Notes: generated by a model from the sequence alone, not told the origin. A stretch of DNA of 64,000 nucleotides from Heterocephalus glaber (GCF_000247695.1 NW_004624742.1:5436519-5500518), one strand, 5' to 3'. Positions 45,101-56,910 are shown, counted from the first letter of the stretch. A program made the numbers and translations.

Positions 45101-45128
45101 TTTCCAGAGCAGTTGCAATTTCATAATT
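41982..45128 (-). CDS. C1orf146: SPO16 / C1orf146 orthologue, last four coding exons
   Basis: Four minus-strand exons (45128-45035, 43424-43256, 42874-42796, 42116-41982) join with consistent phases into 158 codons plus stop. This matches residues ~23-180 of the human SPO16 homologue (180 aa) as I recall it. Diagnostic stretches are [41 protein letters not shown] and [21 protein letters not shown]16 pairs with SHOC1 in a meiosis-specific XPF-ERCC1-like complex that binds branched DNA and promotes crossovers (the ZMM group); this is family knowledge. The first coding exon (about 22 residues) was not found between 45.13 and 64 kb, so it may lie beyond the window or be too short to recognise. 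The gene is convergent with GLMN, as in the human 1p22 arrangement. Confidence 0.93.
42796..42874 (-). CDS. C1orf146: SPO16 penultimate exon
   Basis: On the minus strand, acceptor TTTTTCAG precedes 42874 and donor GTAAAT follows 42796. 79 nt complete a split Arg codon, then encode [20 protein letters not shown] and MCTIAK. Confidence 0.92.
43256..43424 (-). CDS. C1orf146: SPO16 central exon
   Basis: On the minus strand, acceptor CTTTTTAG precedes 43424 and donor GTATGG follows 43256. 169 nt encode a split Gly, [40 protein letters not shown] and [15 protein letters not shown]. This is the most conserved part of the protein. Confidence 0.94.
43537..43630 (+). mobile_element. ID-type tRNA SINE
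   Basis: Near-consensus, in the SPO16 intron; perfect duplications GAATTGTTAAGCTTG (43522-43536, 43631-43645). Confidence 0.95.
43845..44245 (-). mobile_element. MaLR solo LTR, antisense
   Basis: GTCACTTTCTTGTCACTGGG, GTGTGTTTTGGCTCATAGCT, AGCCCCACCTCTGAACACTT and GGCTTTGGGAGGACATTC follow the same order as the LTRs at 34.9 and 51.9 kb. Confidence 0.65.
44535..44729 (-). mobile_element. B1-dID composite SINE
   Basis: Antisense ID part (GGATTGAACTCAGGGGCACT) then antisense B1 part ending CATGCATCACCACGCCCAGC. Confidence 0.8.
45035..45128 (-). CDS. C1orf146: SPO16 upstream exon
   Basis: 94 nt on the minus strand encode [20 protein letters not shown] and [11 protein letters not shown] plus one base of Gly; donor GTACAG follows 45035. 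The acceptor is the only weak point: the phase-compatible AG is TTCTTTTAAAG, ending at 45129, with no CAG/TAG and a short pyrimidine run. Start position is therefore less certain than the rest. Confidence 0.85.
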
Positions 45129-45599
45129 CTTTAAAAGAATTTTCAGAAATACAAACATAAGACATGCTTACAACAATCTTTATTACAGCTAATTAAAAAT
45201 TAAAAGTGTCATAGCTTATAACTATACCACTTAAAGATTTGATCATCAAAAGAGAAAATATGTAGAAAAAATTTTTAAAAGAAGAGCAAAAATATTTAGT
45301 ACTACTGAAACACTAATTCTAAGTTTGGAAATGAGTTGGGATACTACAGCTACATTATTTGGGGACAGAAATTAACAGTATAAAACAACTAAACTAAGAG
45401 AACTAGGGCAAATGCAGACTTCTAAAAATAATGACCTTGGAACAGATTCTGACATGTACTAGTGAACAAGATGGGTTGTGCTGTGTTTCTTACATGGTGG
45501 ATATAACCACAATGATCCAGACATACAGAATACACAGGAGACAACCAATTTTCCAATTCATTTGTTTATATTAGTTACTTTATTATACATTTATGAGTC

Positions 45600-45730
45600 A
45601 GAGCTGGGACAGTGCCCATACCTACAATCCCAGCTACTTGGGAAGCTGAGGCAGGAGAATCACAAGCCCAGGAGTTCAAGACCAGTATGAGCAACAGAGC
45701 AAGACCCCATCTCTAAATAAGTAAATAATA
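45600..45730 (+). mobile_element. B1/Alu-like SINE
   Basis: AGAGCTGGGACAGTGCCCAT, GGGAAGCTGAGGCAGGAGAA, AAGACCAGTATGAGCAACAG and a TAAATAAG tail. Confidence 0.82.
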
Positions 45731-47039
45731 AGCCAGGAAACACATATGAAGACAGCACTACTTTCTTCTGGTTTTAAAACTAAACATTTCAAAATTCACC
45801 TCATTTCCTATTCTACCCAAGCATGATCATATTATCCAAGACACTAAATCTAAGTGGTTAATGGTATTTCCTAATTGGTTAAAACTCAAGCTTGTTAGTT
45901 TCAGGTAGATAAAAATCCCTTAGGCTAATTTTATTTTCTTCCTGAACATGTATATTTTAAGCTAATAGAAATTATATGTAAAATATATACTTCCTTTCCA
46001 TCCTAATGAGAGTATTTTATGATACTTAGATCCTGACCTAGAGTTCAACTATGGTTCTTTTGTCTGTAGTTTTAAAATTGTACACTGCTTTCACCAATGG
46101 CAGATTAACTAATTTAGGCCAACTCTCCTGTTGAAAGCAACGTGAAAGACAGGACAATTTAAAGAAAAATTAAAATCTACTTCTATGCATCATAGAGCTA
46201 GCAGGAAAGAAAAAAGTGTAAGGCTAAAATCTATATAAAAATTCAAAGATCTGACCTCAGCATTTAGGCCATTTCTTCCCTGAGGGCATCTGCCAATTCA
46301 GGAAGAGACAGAAGAGAGCTGAATAGAGTTTCTGACAAAAGTAGAGCAACTCTCAATGGGAATGTAGCTCAGCTTCAAGCCATTTCAGTCCCTGAAATTG
46401 TATTAACAAGATAGTAAATTACTAGTACTCTAAGAATCTAGCAGAAGGACTCCCTAGAGCAAACTTTCTGAATTAGGTCTTCACAATCAGGTCTATTGAA
46501 TTAACAGAACAAAGAAAACTATTTTAGTGACTATTTTCTCAATTCTCCTATAACTAGTGTCATTCTATACGTACATGATGTAAGTTAATTCATCATATAA
46601 AACAATTTAGGACTTGGGTGTTATATTTAGCAAATAAAAATACAGAATGCACATGTACATTTGAAGTATAAACAATAATGTAATTTTTTAGTATAAGTAT
46701 ATCCCATTCAATATTTGGGACATACTTAATATCTAAAATTCAAATTCTATGTTATGTCTGGCAAATAGGGCACTAGGGGGTTAATTCTCTTAAAAAATTA
46801 AGGCTTCTTTAGAGGAATATAACATTTTAGGCCTTGGATTATTTCTACAATTTTTCAAATACAAATTGCAACAAAATTTTTAAAAACGCAAAGAGATAAG
46901 AACACATGAAAGAAAATCATCAGAAATAATGTGTAATAGAAATAGGTCCATAGGGGATCCATATAGTAAAGCTAATAAAATACATACCTTAACATAACTA
47001 CGCTTACTATGTTCAGAGAGATGAGAAGATGTTAACAAG

Positions 47040-47193
47040 GTTTTTTTTAGATAAGGTCTCACTATGTAGTTTATGTAGTTTAGGCTGATCTTGAACTCAC
47101 TACGTAGCCCAGGTTAGCCTTGAACTCATGGCAATCCTCCTGCCTCTGCCTTCCAAGTGCTGGGATTACAAGCATGAGCCATCATGCCCAACA
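47040..47193 (-). mobile_element. B1 SINE
   Basis: Antisense B1, AAGGTCTCACTATGTAGTTT ... AGCATGAGCCATCATGCCCA. Confidence 0.9.
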
Positions 47194-48199
47194 ACATTGA
47201 GAATTTTGGCAAGGTATCAGAAAATATATAAAAGGATGTGAAAGAGGAAAGCTTCCTAAAATTTGAGTCAAACCTGTAAAATAGATAAAGCAGTATATCA
47301 AGCAGGCAAGAAAAAGGAAGGGGATAAAAGTGAGAAAAGCATAGACAAAAAATAACAGGGAAAAGTATTCAGATGTGAAAGTATAATTCTTATTTTATGA
47401 GTGCAAAAGATATACATAAGTAAGCTAATTTGGAAACAGTGTTGGGAATAACTAGAGACACATCATAATGACCCATACATACTATACTAATGAATTTCAG
47501 TCATATCCTATGGGGGTGCCAAATAAAAACAATGATAATAAAATAATAGAAGAAAATCATAAAATTAGAAAGTAGTAAATTGAGAAAATAGGAACTTTAA
47601 GCATTGATTTGTCAAAATAACCAGAAAGTTAAGACTAGATTTTCCAAAATACATTTCATGGACTATTACAGACCCATGAGAGTTGAAAAGATATTCCTTA
47701 TTCAGGTAAGACTGGAAAATACTGAATATTATTTTTATTTCTTTGGGCATTTTGCAGTGCATTTGAGCCTATTAAAGGCTCTGAAGAGTAGTGTAATAAA
47801 AAATTATTTAACTGTTTATACCAGCATTCCAGGTAAAATCTATATAATAATCCTTTCTACATATGTTATATTCCTTTAAAACTGGTATAGTATCTAGAAA
47901 ATCTATCCATGTGATATGAAGTATAGAAAAGGGCACTTAATAACTGATACAGAATTTATTAGGTAATTTAAAGGATGCCAATATGGAAAATTTCACTACA
48001 GAAATGGTGAATTTCAGAGTTCAATTTAAATCCACAACCTCTATGAAATGAGTAAATATTTGCAAGTATATTACTTATGAAAATATACTCATAATAAAGT
48101 ATAAAACATAATAGAGCAAAACCATAGAAACCATTACTTTCCTACATTTCTAAATAGATTATGAACATGGGTAATGTAATAAGAATCTCCTCCAAAACT

Positions 48200-48280
48200 T
48201 TTTTTGGAGGGATGGGGATTGAACTCAGGGCCTTCCACATGCTAGGCAAATGCTCTACAACTGAGCTACCTGCCCAGAAA
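48200..48280 (-). mobile_element. Old ID-type SINE
   Basis: Antisense GGGATTGAACTCAGGGCCTT ... AACTGAGCTACCTGCCCAG. Confidence 0.75.
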
Positions 48281-49069
48281 AATTCCTTTTTATCTCAAAG
48301 TACAAATAATTTCTAAACTACATAAAGTGCATAGGTACACAAGAAATAAAAGGAGTGATACAAAGGAAAACCACTCTATTCCACACAAAAATACAACAGA
48401 AAGAGAAAACCATAAGCTGGTTTTTAATAAATAATGATGTAAAATTAAAATACTAGCCAGACAAATTTCCAAAGGACAAGAATAAAAATCCACAACAACC
48501 AACTACTTTACTGAAGAAATGCAAAGAGTGATTATTTAGGTTCTTCTCAACAGACAACACAAAACATGCATTTAAAAATTGTGTAGTTATTTCTGATGAA
48601 GAGAAAAAAACATAAATTAAACTTAGATGAATATATATCTTATGTGAGGCTGGATGTATGCTTATATATATAAGTGAAAAGTGACAGCAATGATACAAAA
48701 GACAGAAGAAAGAATTAGCATTATTTTCTTAAGGCACTCACATTACCCATGAAGCAACAGTGTTATCTGAAAGTAGATTTGGATTAGTTGTAAATATATG
48801 TTGCAAATTCTAGGAAAAAACATAACTGATATGCTAAGAAAGGAGAGAAAAATTGAATACATAAAATGTTCAAGCAAAATTTCAAAAGGGAGAATTACAA
48901 CAATAGAAGCAAGTAATAAAGCCAAAAACTGAAAACTAATAAATACAGTAGGTATATATGAAATCATGTTGAACATCACTGGTCTAAATGCAATAACTAA
49001 AAGAAATTATCAGGGTGGATTAAAAAATAAAGCCCAACTATATGTTGTAATAAGAAATTTATTTTACAA

Positions 49070-49108
49070 GCTCCAGTGGCACAATTGGTTAGCGCACAAT
49101 ACTTATAC
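49070..49108 (+). pseudogene. 5'-half of tRNA-Ile(UAU), retroinserted
   Basis: GCTCCAGTGGCACAATTGGT followed by TAGCGCACAATACTTATAC matches the 5' half of intron-containing tRNA-Ile(UAU): acceptor 5' strand, D arm and anticodon arm up to the anticodon TAT plus position 37. The 3' half is absent. It is flanked by near-direct repeats (AGAAATTTATTTTA at 49053-49066 and AGAAATTTATTGTA at 49109-49122), so it looks like an insertion into old L1 sequence. A few changes (G to A, C to T) mark it as decayed. Confidence 0.75.
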
Positions 49109-50726
49109 AGAAATTTATTGTAACTATAAAGGCACATATAGATTAGAAGTAAATGGATAAAGAAAAATATACCATACTAATACTAATAAAAAAAGCAGGA
49201 GTAGCTACATTCATTTCAGAGTGAAGTTTAAAGAAAGTTATCAAAGACAAAGAAGGTCATTAAATAATGATAGAGGGGTCAGTTCTCCAAGAAGACACAA
49301 TCCTTAGTGTGTATGTATGTAACAACAGAGCATAAGTTATGTGAGACAAAAACCAATAAAATCACAAGGAGCAAGTTAAATTTACTGTTATAGTGGGAAA
49401 TTTCAACATCCCTCTATGACAAATGGACAGATCTGACAAGCAGAAAATCACCAATTAACAATACAGATATTCTTCATTTAACAATTTTCCTGTTTAACAG
49501 CTGTTCATACTTACAACTGAGATGTGCTTTTTGGACTTAAAACTCACCACTCAAAAAAAAAAACAACTCACCATTCAGACTTATGACTCAACTTTTTTTT
49601 TTGATACAGCTCTGTACATCTTGTTTTTAGACCCTCAATGTCTTTTTTTTGGTACAGTATACCTTGTTTATATAGTATTGTAATTTCTGCTGATTATATG
49701 CTAGAATACCATGGTTTTATGTTTTGGTATGCATTACAGTATTGCATGTAAGAGTTATGTGAATAAAAGCAAAGTCATCAAGTTGGAGTTTCCTTTGACC
49801 ATTTCTTTGTTCTGAATATTGTAATGTACATATGACATACAACTCATTTAGTGACCAATTTATGTAACCTAGTCACATGAATGTAAATTGGTCCTTAAAC
49901 AAGGAGTGTCTGTATATGTAATTGATACCTACAGAATCCTTCATCCAACAATAGAATGCACTTTCTTCTCAAGTTCATACGGAGTATTCACTAGAACAGA
50001 CTACATTTTGAGCCATAAAGCACACCTTAAAATTTTCTGCTCTCAGATCACAATGAAATTAAACTAGTTAGCATAACTGAAAAAACCCCAAAGTGTGTTA
50101 AACAACACACTTTCAAATAACACAAAGGAAAAAAGAAAATAGCCCAAGATATATTTTAAGATTTTGAAATATATGAAAACAACTTATCAAAAGTTGTAGG
50201 ATACCATGAAAGTAGTGCTCAGAGGGAAATTTATAGCATTTAATGCATATATTAAAGATGAATAAAGATCTAAAATCAATAAATATAAGTTCTTACCTTA
50301 GAAAATTGAAAAAGAAGAGCAAATTAAATACGAACTAAGCAGACAAGAAGGAAAAAATAATTAATCTAGAGATCAATGAAACCAAATACAGGAAATCAAT
50401 AGAGAAAAATCAATAAAACCAAAGCTAATTCTTTAAAAAGAATTTTTTTAAAAAATCAATAAAACGAGAAAGACCACAAATCACTAATATAGAAAATGAA
50501 AGAGGACATCACTATACATCTCATGAAAATTAAAAAGATAATAAGGGAATACTATGAACAACTCTATCCAAGCTTAAATACCCTTGTACCTACTAAGGAA
50601 ATTAAATCAGTAATAGCCTTCCAAAACAGTAAGTACCAGGTCTATATAAGTTTACTAGTGAACTGGTGGGTTTCTTTCTCTTTCTTTCTTTTTCTTTTCT
50701 GTACAGCAGATTGACCCTACCCCTTT

Positions 50727-50822
50727 TTATTTTTCTGAGTCTTGTAAAATTGCACAGGCTGGCCTTAAACCTGCCTCAGCCTCCCAAACAGCTGAAATTA
50801 CATGCACCAACACACTGAGCTC
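50727..50822 (-). mobile_element. B1-like SINE fragment
   Basis: Antisense CTGGCCTTAAACCTGCCTCA ... ATGCACCAACACACTGAGCT. Confidence 0.7.
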
Positions 50823-50931
50823 CCTAGTGATTTTTTAAAAACACTTGAGGAAGAAATTATAGCAATTCTTTCCAATTTCTTTCAGAGGACAGAAGTAAGG
50901 GGCATATTTCCTGACTCATTCTGTAAGGCCA

Positions 50932-52245
50932 CCTATCTCAGTCACTTTCCTCTTCTCTGGGACAAAATATCTGACAACTGCCATTTAAAAGGAGGAGAGG
51001 TTTATTTTGACTTACACTTTTTAGAGACTGCAGTCCATAATAGGCTGCCCCAAGGCAAGACAGCATGGCAGAGGAGAGCTGCTTATCGATAGGAAGAGTT
51101 GCCCTCAGTGACCCACCTCTTCCAACCAGACCCCACTTTCTAACAGCAAGTCAGCTAGTCTCCCCCCATAATCCTTCCAAAAGCCCTGCCTAGGAGTGTA
51201 AGAGGGTCTTTGCAAACTCACAAGTTGTAAAGTGAAGACTTTGAGGAGAGACTCCCCAGGACATGCCCTCAAGACATCCTTTGTACTGTTCCAGTGTAAA
51301 GTACTTGGCTTCTTTTTAATATTAAGCAACCATCCTCTATTCCAACTTTACCGGGCCCAACTTTATAGGAGCTTCCTTTCTGGTGAAACTCACAACTTCT
51401 GAAATCACCCAACTGTGCATTCATTCTTGACTCTCAATGTAGAGCTGGCTAAAAGTCCCCAATTGTACTCAGGCCACAGCCTGAAATGTTGGGCTGCCTT
51501 GAAATTTTCTCAGATTAGTCTGCCACCCTTAATCTCAGTTTTCTGCCAAGTATTAGAACATGAACAAAATGAAGAAAAATTTTCTGCCAGAGCATAGCAC
51601 ACATGGTCTTGAGTCCAACTGCCGATGGAGTTCTTGTTCCCAACTCAATCCTTCTAAGCCTGGTCTGTATCCTTTATCTTTTTATCAGCATTTTGGTCTT
51701 CTGAGCTCTGACTAGAATCTCCCATCAAGTTCAGCTCACAGCATTCTAGGGCTGTTTCTCTAACCAACATCTCCAAACCTTTCCAAACTCCTCCCATGGA
51801 CCAGTTCCAAAGGCTTCTGAACCACATGGTCAGTTAGTGTTACAGTTATGCACTATTTCTCTGGTACCTAAATCTGTCATAGTCACTTTCCTTGTTGCTG
51901 GGACAAAATACCTGACACACACAATTTGAGGAAGGAGAGGTGTATTTTGGCTCACACTATATAGAGGTTTCAGTCCATAGTGAGTAGCTTCAAAGCAGGA
52001 TGGCATGGTGGAGGAGAGCTGCTTAGTGCATGGCAGACAGGAAGCAGAGAGTGAGGGTAGGAGCAGGGGAGGGAGATGAACCCTTCTGGATCACACCCTC
52101 AGTGACCTGCCTCTTGCCACCAGACCCCACCTTCTAACAGCAAGTCAGCTATACTGACCCATAATCCAATCACCTTCCCAAAGCCCCACCTACGAGCACA
52201 AGAAGCTCTTGGGGGACATCTAGATATACTGTAAACCATAATACT
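50932..52245 (-). mobile_element. MaLR (ERVL-MaLR) LTR element with internal sequence
   Basis: Two related LTR-like blocks (51880-52245 and 50932-51245) in the same orientation begin TCACTTTCC followed by a TGGGACAAAATA(C/T)CTGACA motif and contain GGAGGAGAGCTGCTTA. They flank about 635 bp of other sequence. The internal part ends CTCTGGTACCTAAATCTGTC just before the right-hand LTR, the same arrangement as in MST/THE1-type MaLRs. MaLRs are ancient non-autonomous relatives of ERVL; no coding capacity is seen here. Confidence 0.68.
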
Positions 52246-52470
52246 CCCATTATCTTAACACCCAAACTAAAGACATTATGAGAAAACTACAGACCATGAA
52301 CATACATGCACAAATCCTCAAGGAAATAATCCAAACAAAGCAAATCTAACCAAACAATGTACAAATGATTTCATATCACAATTGAGTGGTATTTTTTTCC
52401 TAGGTTTGCAAAGTTGATTCAACATCTGAAAAGCAATTAATGTAACCCCTCATATCAATGAGATGAAAAA

Positions 52471-52566
52471 GAGGGGACGTAGCTCAGTAGTGCTGCACAT
52501 GCCTGGCAAGTGCAAGGTCCTAAATTTGATCCCTGTCCCCGCCCCCCCCAAAAAGAAAAAGAAAAA
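52471..52566 (+). mobile_element. ID-type SINE
   Basis: GAGGGGACGTAGCTCAGTAG ... AAATTTGATCCCTG with a C-run then an A/G tail. Confidence 0.8.
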
Positions 52567-53159
52567 TAACATGATCACATCTAATCATGTGGTAAAATCC
52601 AACACCCATTCACAATAAAAACTCTGTAAATTAGGAATAGAGGGGGACTACCTCAACTTGATGAAGAATATGTACAAAAAACCTACAGCTAAACTATGCT
52701 TAATAGTGAGAAACTTCAAGCTCTCCCATTAAGATAAGGAAGAAGTTGAGAATGTCCCATTTTACTGTTCCTTTTCAACATTGCACTGGAAGTCCTAGCT
52801 AAAGCAATATGACAAGATAAAGGAGGAAAAGAAATACAGGCTGAAAAGAGAGAAAATGGTCTTTGTTTACAGATGGCATAATGATTTATGTAGGAAATGA
52901 AAAATAGTTTGTGTAGAAAATATAAAAAAATTAACCAAGGAGGCCAAGCAAGGCTGTGGAGGCAGCAGAAGCCCAGTGTCCATGCCCAAAGCTTGTCCTC
53001 CCCTGGCAACAGTGGCAAGGGGAGGGGGCAGTCATGGGGCAGGGAGCTGCAGCTTAAAGGGGCAGTGAACATTAAGTGCTTACCTTTTGCTTCAGCATTG
53101 CTCACCCTTGCAGCAACCACAGCTGCCTGGGTGAGGTACTCCTGCCCTATGCCAGGCCG

Positions 53160-54790
53160 GCTGCACTGCTGGGTATTTGGGTAATGCACTACCTGCTGCT
53201 GCTGCCCACCTGGTACCACTACAGTGAGGCAAGTGGCTGAGTGCGAGGATGACCACAACTTCTTCAAGATGATGGAAAGCTTCTTTAATTGAGACACTAG
53301 CATTGTGGAGGACAAGCTGGCAGAGGACCTGCAGACCCATGAGAACAAGGAGTAGAGCATAACTTCACATGCCTGGCATCCTGTGCATCATCAAGCCCTG
53401 CAACCATGTGCTGAGCCTCTTTCCCTTCCAGCACAGCTCATAGGAGGTCATACAGGGCTATTGTGCCCAGCACAGCCAGCACCACAAGCCTTGCAAGGGA
53501 GGTATCCAGTACATCACTGATATGAGTGTAAATGAAGGGAAAGAGCTGGCTTTGCCAGTGACATACAAGTGTGTAGTGGTTGATGTACCAATTGCTGGGG
53601 TTAAAGCAGATATTAAAATCAGTCCCAAGAACTATAGGGACAATGAATTGGAAAAGATCACAAGAAGGTTCACCATGGAGCTAGCAAAGGGTTTTATTGG
53701 TCCTGGCACTGACTTGCCTGCCGCAGACATGAGCACTGGCAAGCAGATGTTCTGGATGGCAGACACCTATGCCAGCACCAAAGGTTGCTATGGTATTAAT
53801 GCACACACCTGCATTACCAGGAAGGCCATCAGTCTCTGCTACCAGCCTTGGTGTTTTCTATAGAATTGAGAATTTCATCAATGAAGCACGAACATTTTAG
53901 GAATAACATCAGTCTTTAGAAATAAAACATTTGTTGTTTAGGGCTTTGGTAATGTGGTCCTGCACTCTATGAGATATTTACATCATTTTGGTGCTAAATG
54001 TGTTGGTGTTGGTGAAGCTAATAGGGGCATATACAATTTAGATGGTACTGACCCAAAAGAACTGGAAGATTTCAGGTGCAACATGGATCAACTCTGGGCT
54101 TTCCCAAGTCTACAAACGAAGTGTCTTGGAGGCTATGACATCAGATTCCTGTTGCCAGCGAGAAGCAGTTGACCAAATCCAACACACCCAGGATCAAAAC
54201 CAAGATACTGCTAAAGGTACCAATGGACTGACCACTCTGGACACTGATAAGATTTTCCTGAAGAGGAACATTATGGTTACTCCAGATCTCTATTTGAATA
54301 CCAGAGGAGGGACAGTATCTTACTTTGAGTGGCTGTAGAATCTAAATCTTGTTAGGTATGGCCAACTGACCTTCAAATATGAAAGGGATCCTAAGTACCA
54401 CTTGTTCATGTCTGTTTAAGAGAGTTGAGAAAGAAAACTGAGGAGCATGGTAGAACTATTCCATGTTGGAACTATTCATACCAACAGCAGAGTTCGAGGA
54501 CAGGAAATCAGAGGTATCAGAGAAAGACATCATGCACTCTGGCTTGGTCTACATGATGGATCATTCAGCCAAGCAAATCATGAACACAGCCATTAAGTAC
54601 TTGGGCCTAAGAATAGCTACCATGTCAATGCCATCAAGAAAGTTTTCAGGGTATACAATGAAGTGGGTGTAACCATCATACAGATAAATCACAGCCAATT
54701 GTAACTGCCTCACCACCCTTTCCACCTGTAACTTCTGTAGCCTTATCACGAGTTTACATATAATCAGAACACTCTTTCTCATGACTCATT
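53160..54790 (+). pseudogene. GLUD1P: GLUD1 processed pseudogene
   Basis: An intronless, degraded copy of mitochondrial glutamate dehydrogenase 1 mRNA. Fragments in several frames read [99 protein letters not shown] and [10 protein letters not shown]. Disruptions include a stop in the early FKMMESFFN* segment (about 53290), a stop at about 53353, and frame changes around 53690, 53870-53930, 54090 and 54420. The last residues near 54660 correspond to the GLUD1 C-terminus and about 120 bp of 3'-UTR-like sequence follow. The upstream GC-rich stretch 52930-53160 may be 5' mRNA sequence but I cannot align it confidently. It sits between old L1 sequence on the left and a younger L1 on the right. 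Not expected to be functional. Confidence 0.88.
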
Positions 54791-54880
54791 AGATATAGAA
54801 TACTTTTCTCAACAAAATCAGCCAAATCAGTCAATCCAAATCAGCCCCTTAAGAAGAAGGAAAATAGGAGAAGCCTGTGG

Positions 54881-55400
54881 GGACCAGAGCAATGCAGTTT
54901 TGGGCAGGTCCTAGCCAGGGCCCTGCTCCAACTCCAGCAGCTAGGACCCTCAGGCCCAGCCAGAGGCCCACCTGGAAAAGAGCTGCTCAGGCACACAAGA
55001 AATAGCAGAGGCCTGCCCCAATACCATTGGTAAGTGTGCACAGATCCCAGTGAGAACCCCACAGGGACCAGAGTGGCACAGTTGCAGGCAGATTCTAGCC
55101 AAGGCCCCACCCCAAACCAGCAGTTGGGACCCACAAGCCAAGCCAAAGGCCCACCTGGAAAAGAGCTGCACAAGCAAACAAGCAACAGCCAGAGGCCCAC
55201 CCAGCTTCCATCCCAAGTGTGCACAGGCCCCAGCCAGAACCCCACCTGGACAACAGGGCAGTGCAGGGACCCAGAAGGCCACCATTCTAAACCCAGGAAT
55301 TGGCACAGAGGGGAGCAGCAGAGAAAAGGCTTCTCGGTGGTTGCTAAGAATTGAAGACCACTGGGTGAGCAAAAAGGCACCTCAACAAAGGCACAGCAGT
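54881..55400 (+). repeat. L1 5'-UTR monomers, ~184-bp period
   Basis: The motif GGACCAGAG(C/T).(A/G)CA recurs at 54881 and 55065, and a related GGACAACAGGGCAGTGCAG occurs at 55248, giving spacings of 184 and 183 bp. Each unit contains CCCACCTGGA(A/C)AA and a (G/A)TGTGCACAG motif. Its position directly before ORF1 fits rodent-type L1 promoter monomers. Confidence 0.75.
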
Positions 55401-55747
55401 CAGCATCTGTTGAAATGAGAAGACACGTAAACAAGTCTCAAAGCCAGGCTTCCAGATCACCTAAGGTAACCTGAAAGGGAAACGAACTAGAATGCTCTGA
55501 TACTCAACCACCTGGACTCCCTGAACTAGCAACAAAAGAGGATCTGGAAAAAACGAAATCAGAAGTAATTTCTCAGATAACAACAGAAATTGTGTCCATA
55601 GTGCAAGACATAATCAATAAATATAGAGCAGACACAGATTAAAAAATAGAGGAGTTGAGGAACATGATGGAATCCCAACATAAGAAACAAATGGAATCCA
55701 TAAAACAAATAAAAACCAATTTCCAGGAGATTAAAAACTCTATTGAG

Positions 55748-55846
55748 GGCTGAGTATTTAGCTCAGTGGTTCTGCCATCTGCCTAACAAGCATAAGGTCC
55801 CAAGTTTGATCCCCGGTACCAAAACAAAAAACAAACAAACAAACAG
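55748..55846 (+). mobile_element. ID SINE inside L1 ORF1
   Basis: Between AAAAACTCTATTGA and AAAAACCTCCATTGA, so the L1 sequence is duplicated around it. Confidence 0.93.
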
Positions 55847-56910
55847 AAAAACCTCCATTGAAAGTTTATGCAGCAGAATGAGCCAATGGGAGGACAGAAT
55901 TTCAGATATAGAAGATAAGATTGCAATTAGTGACCAGGAAAAGAAAAATTGCTTCAAAATTGTAAGGGAACATGAGAAATCAATCCAACAGCTACTAGAC
56001 AATGCAAAGAATAATAACATAAGACTGATTGGAGTCAATGAAGAAACAGGAGAGAGTGGAGATGACATTAAAAAAGTTCACAGAAGTAATGGCAGAAAAC
56101 TTCCCAAGCAGGGGAAAAGAACTTGACATACAGATAAGGGAGGCATATAGGACTCCAACTAACCTTGATCAAAAAAAAAAAAAAAGATCTGCACATAGGC
56201 ATATAATAGTTAAGATTCCAGAAACGCAACAGAAGAACAAAATTCTACAAGCAGTTAGAGAAAAGAAACAAATCACATATAAAGGAAAGCCCATCAGAAT
56301 CACAGCAGACTTCTCAACACAAACCCTCAAGGCAAGGAGAACGCGTGGAGTGATGTATTTCAAGCCCTAAAGGAAAACAGCCTTCAACCCAGATTGATGT
56401 ACCCTGCAAAACTATCTTTCAAAATTGATGGAGAAATAAGATATTTTCATGACAAAGAGCACCTGAAGAACTTCATGAATACCAAGCCAGCACTCCAAAA
56501 AATTTTAGACAATATCCTAGGAAAAGGCAATGAGGCTCACAACCCAAGGAAGCTCAGCAGAATGAATCCACTGGGCATGACAAGAAATGAAAAGCAAAGG
56601 GGGAGGATCAAACAAAAAGAAAAACTCATGACAATGACAAGTCAATACGTTTCAGTTATAACCATCAATGTTAATGGTCTCAATTCACCAATCCAAAGAA
56701 ATAGACTGGCAGAATGGGTGAAGAAGCAAGATCCAACAATATGATGCATACATGAAACACACTTAACTCAAAAAGAAACTCACAGACTGAAAGGTAAAGG
56801 GTGGAAAACAATACTCCATGCGACAGGAACCCCCAAAAAAGCAGGAGTAGCTATCCTCTTTGCAGATCAAGTGGATTTCAAACCAGCACTGATTAAGAGA
56901 GACAAAGAAG

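Larger units (their letters stand above)
45131..48959 (-). other. Sequence upstream of the SPO16 exons found
   Basis: AT-rich DNA with two B1s and one ID and no recognised first coding exon of SPO16. The start Met exon should lie in this direction. Confidence 0.5.
48960..52920 (+). mobile_element. Old, fragmented L1 (+ strand)
   Basis: ORF1/ORF2 border sequence near 48970-49060 (AAGCCCAACTATATGTTGTA), endonuclease-like sequence at 49190-49450 (GGAGTAGCTACATTCATTTC), mid-ORF2 sequence at 49930-50650 and RT-side sequence at 52260-52470 and 52570-52910. It is split by the tRNA half (49070), AT-rich material at 49480-49910, a B1 piece (50727), a MaLR element (50932-52245) and an ID SINE (52471). 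No frame survives. Confidence 0.75.

Noticed and set aside
49070..49108. Functional tRNA-Ile gene
   Set aside because: Only the 5' half is present; no T arm, no 3' acceptor strand and no terminator in place.
52716..53360. Minus-strand open frame of 214 codons
   Set aside because: It is antisense to GLUD1 pseudogene and GC-rich flank; no recognisable protein.
54841..55434. Minus-strand open frame of 197 codons and matching + frames
   Set aside because: Antisense or shadow frames of the 184-bp L1 5'-UTR monomers.
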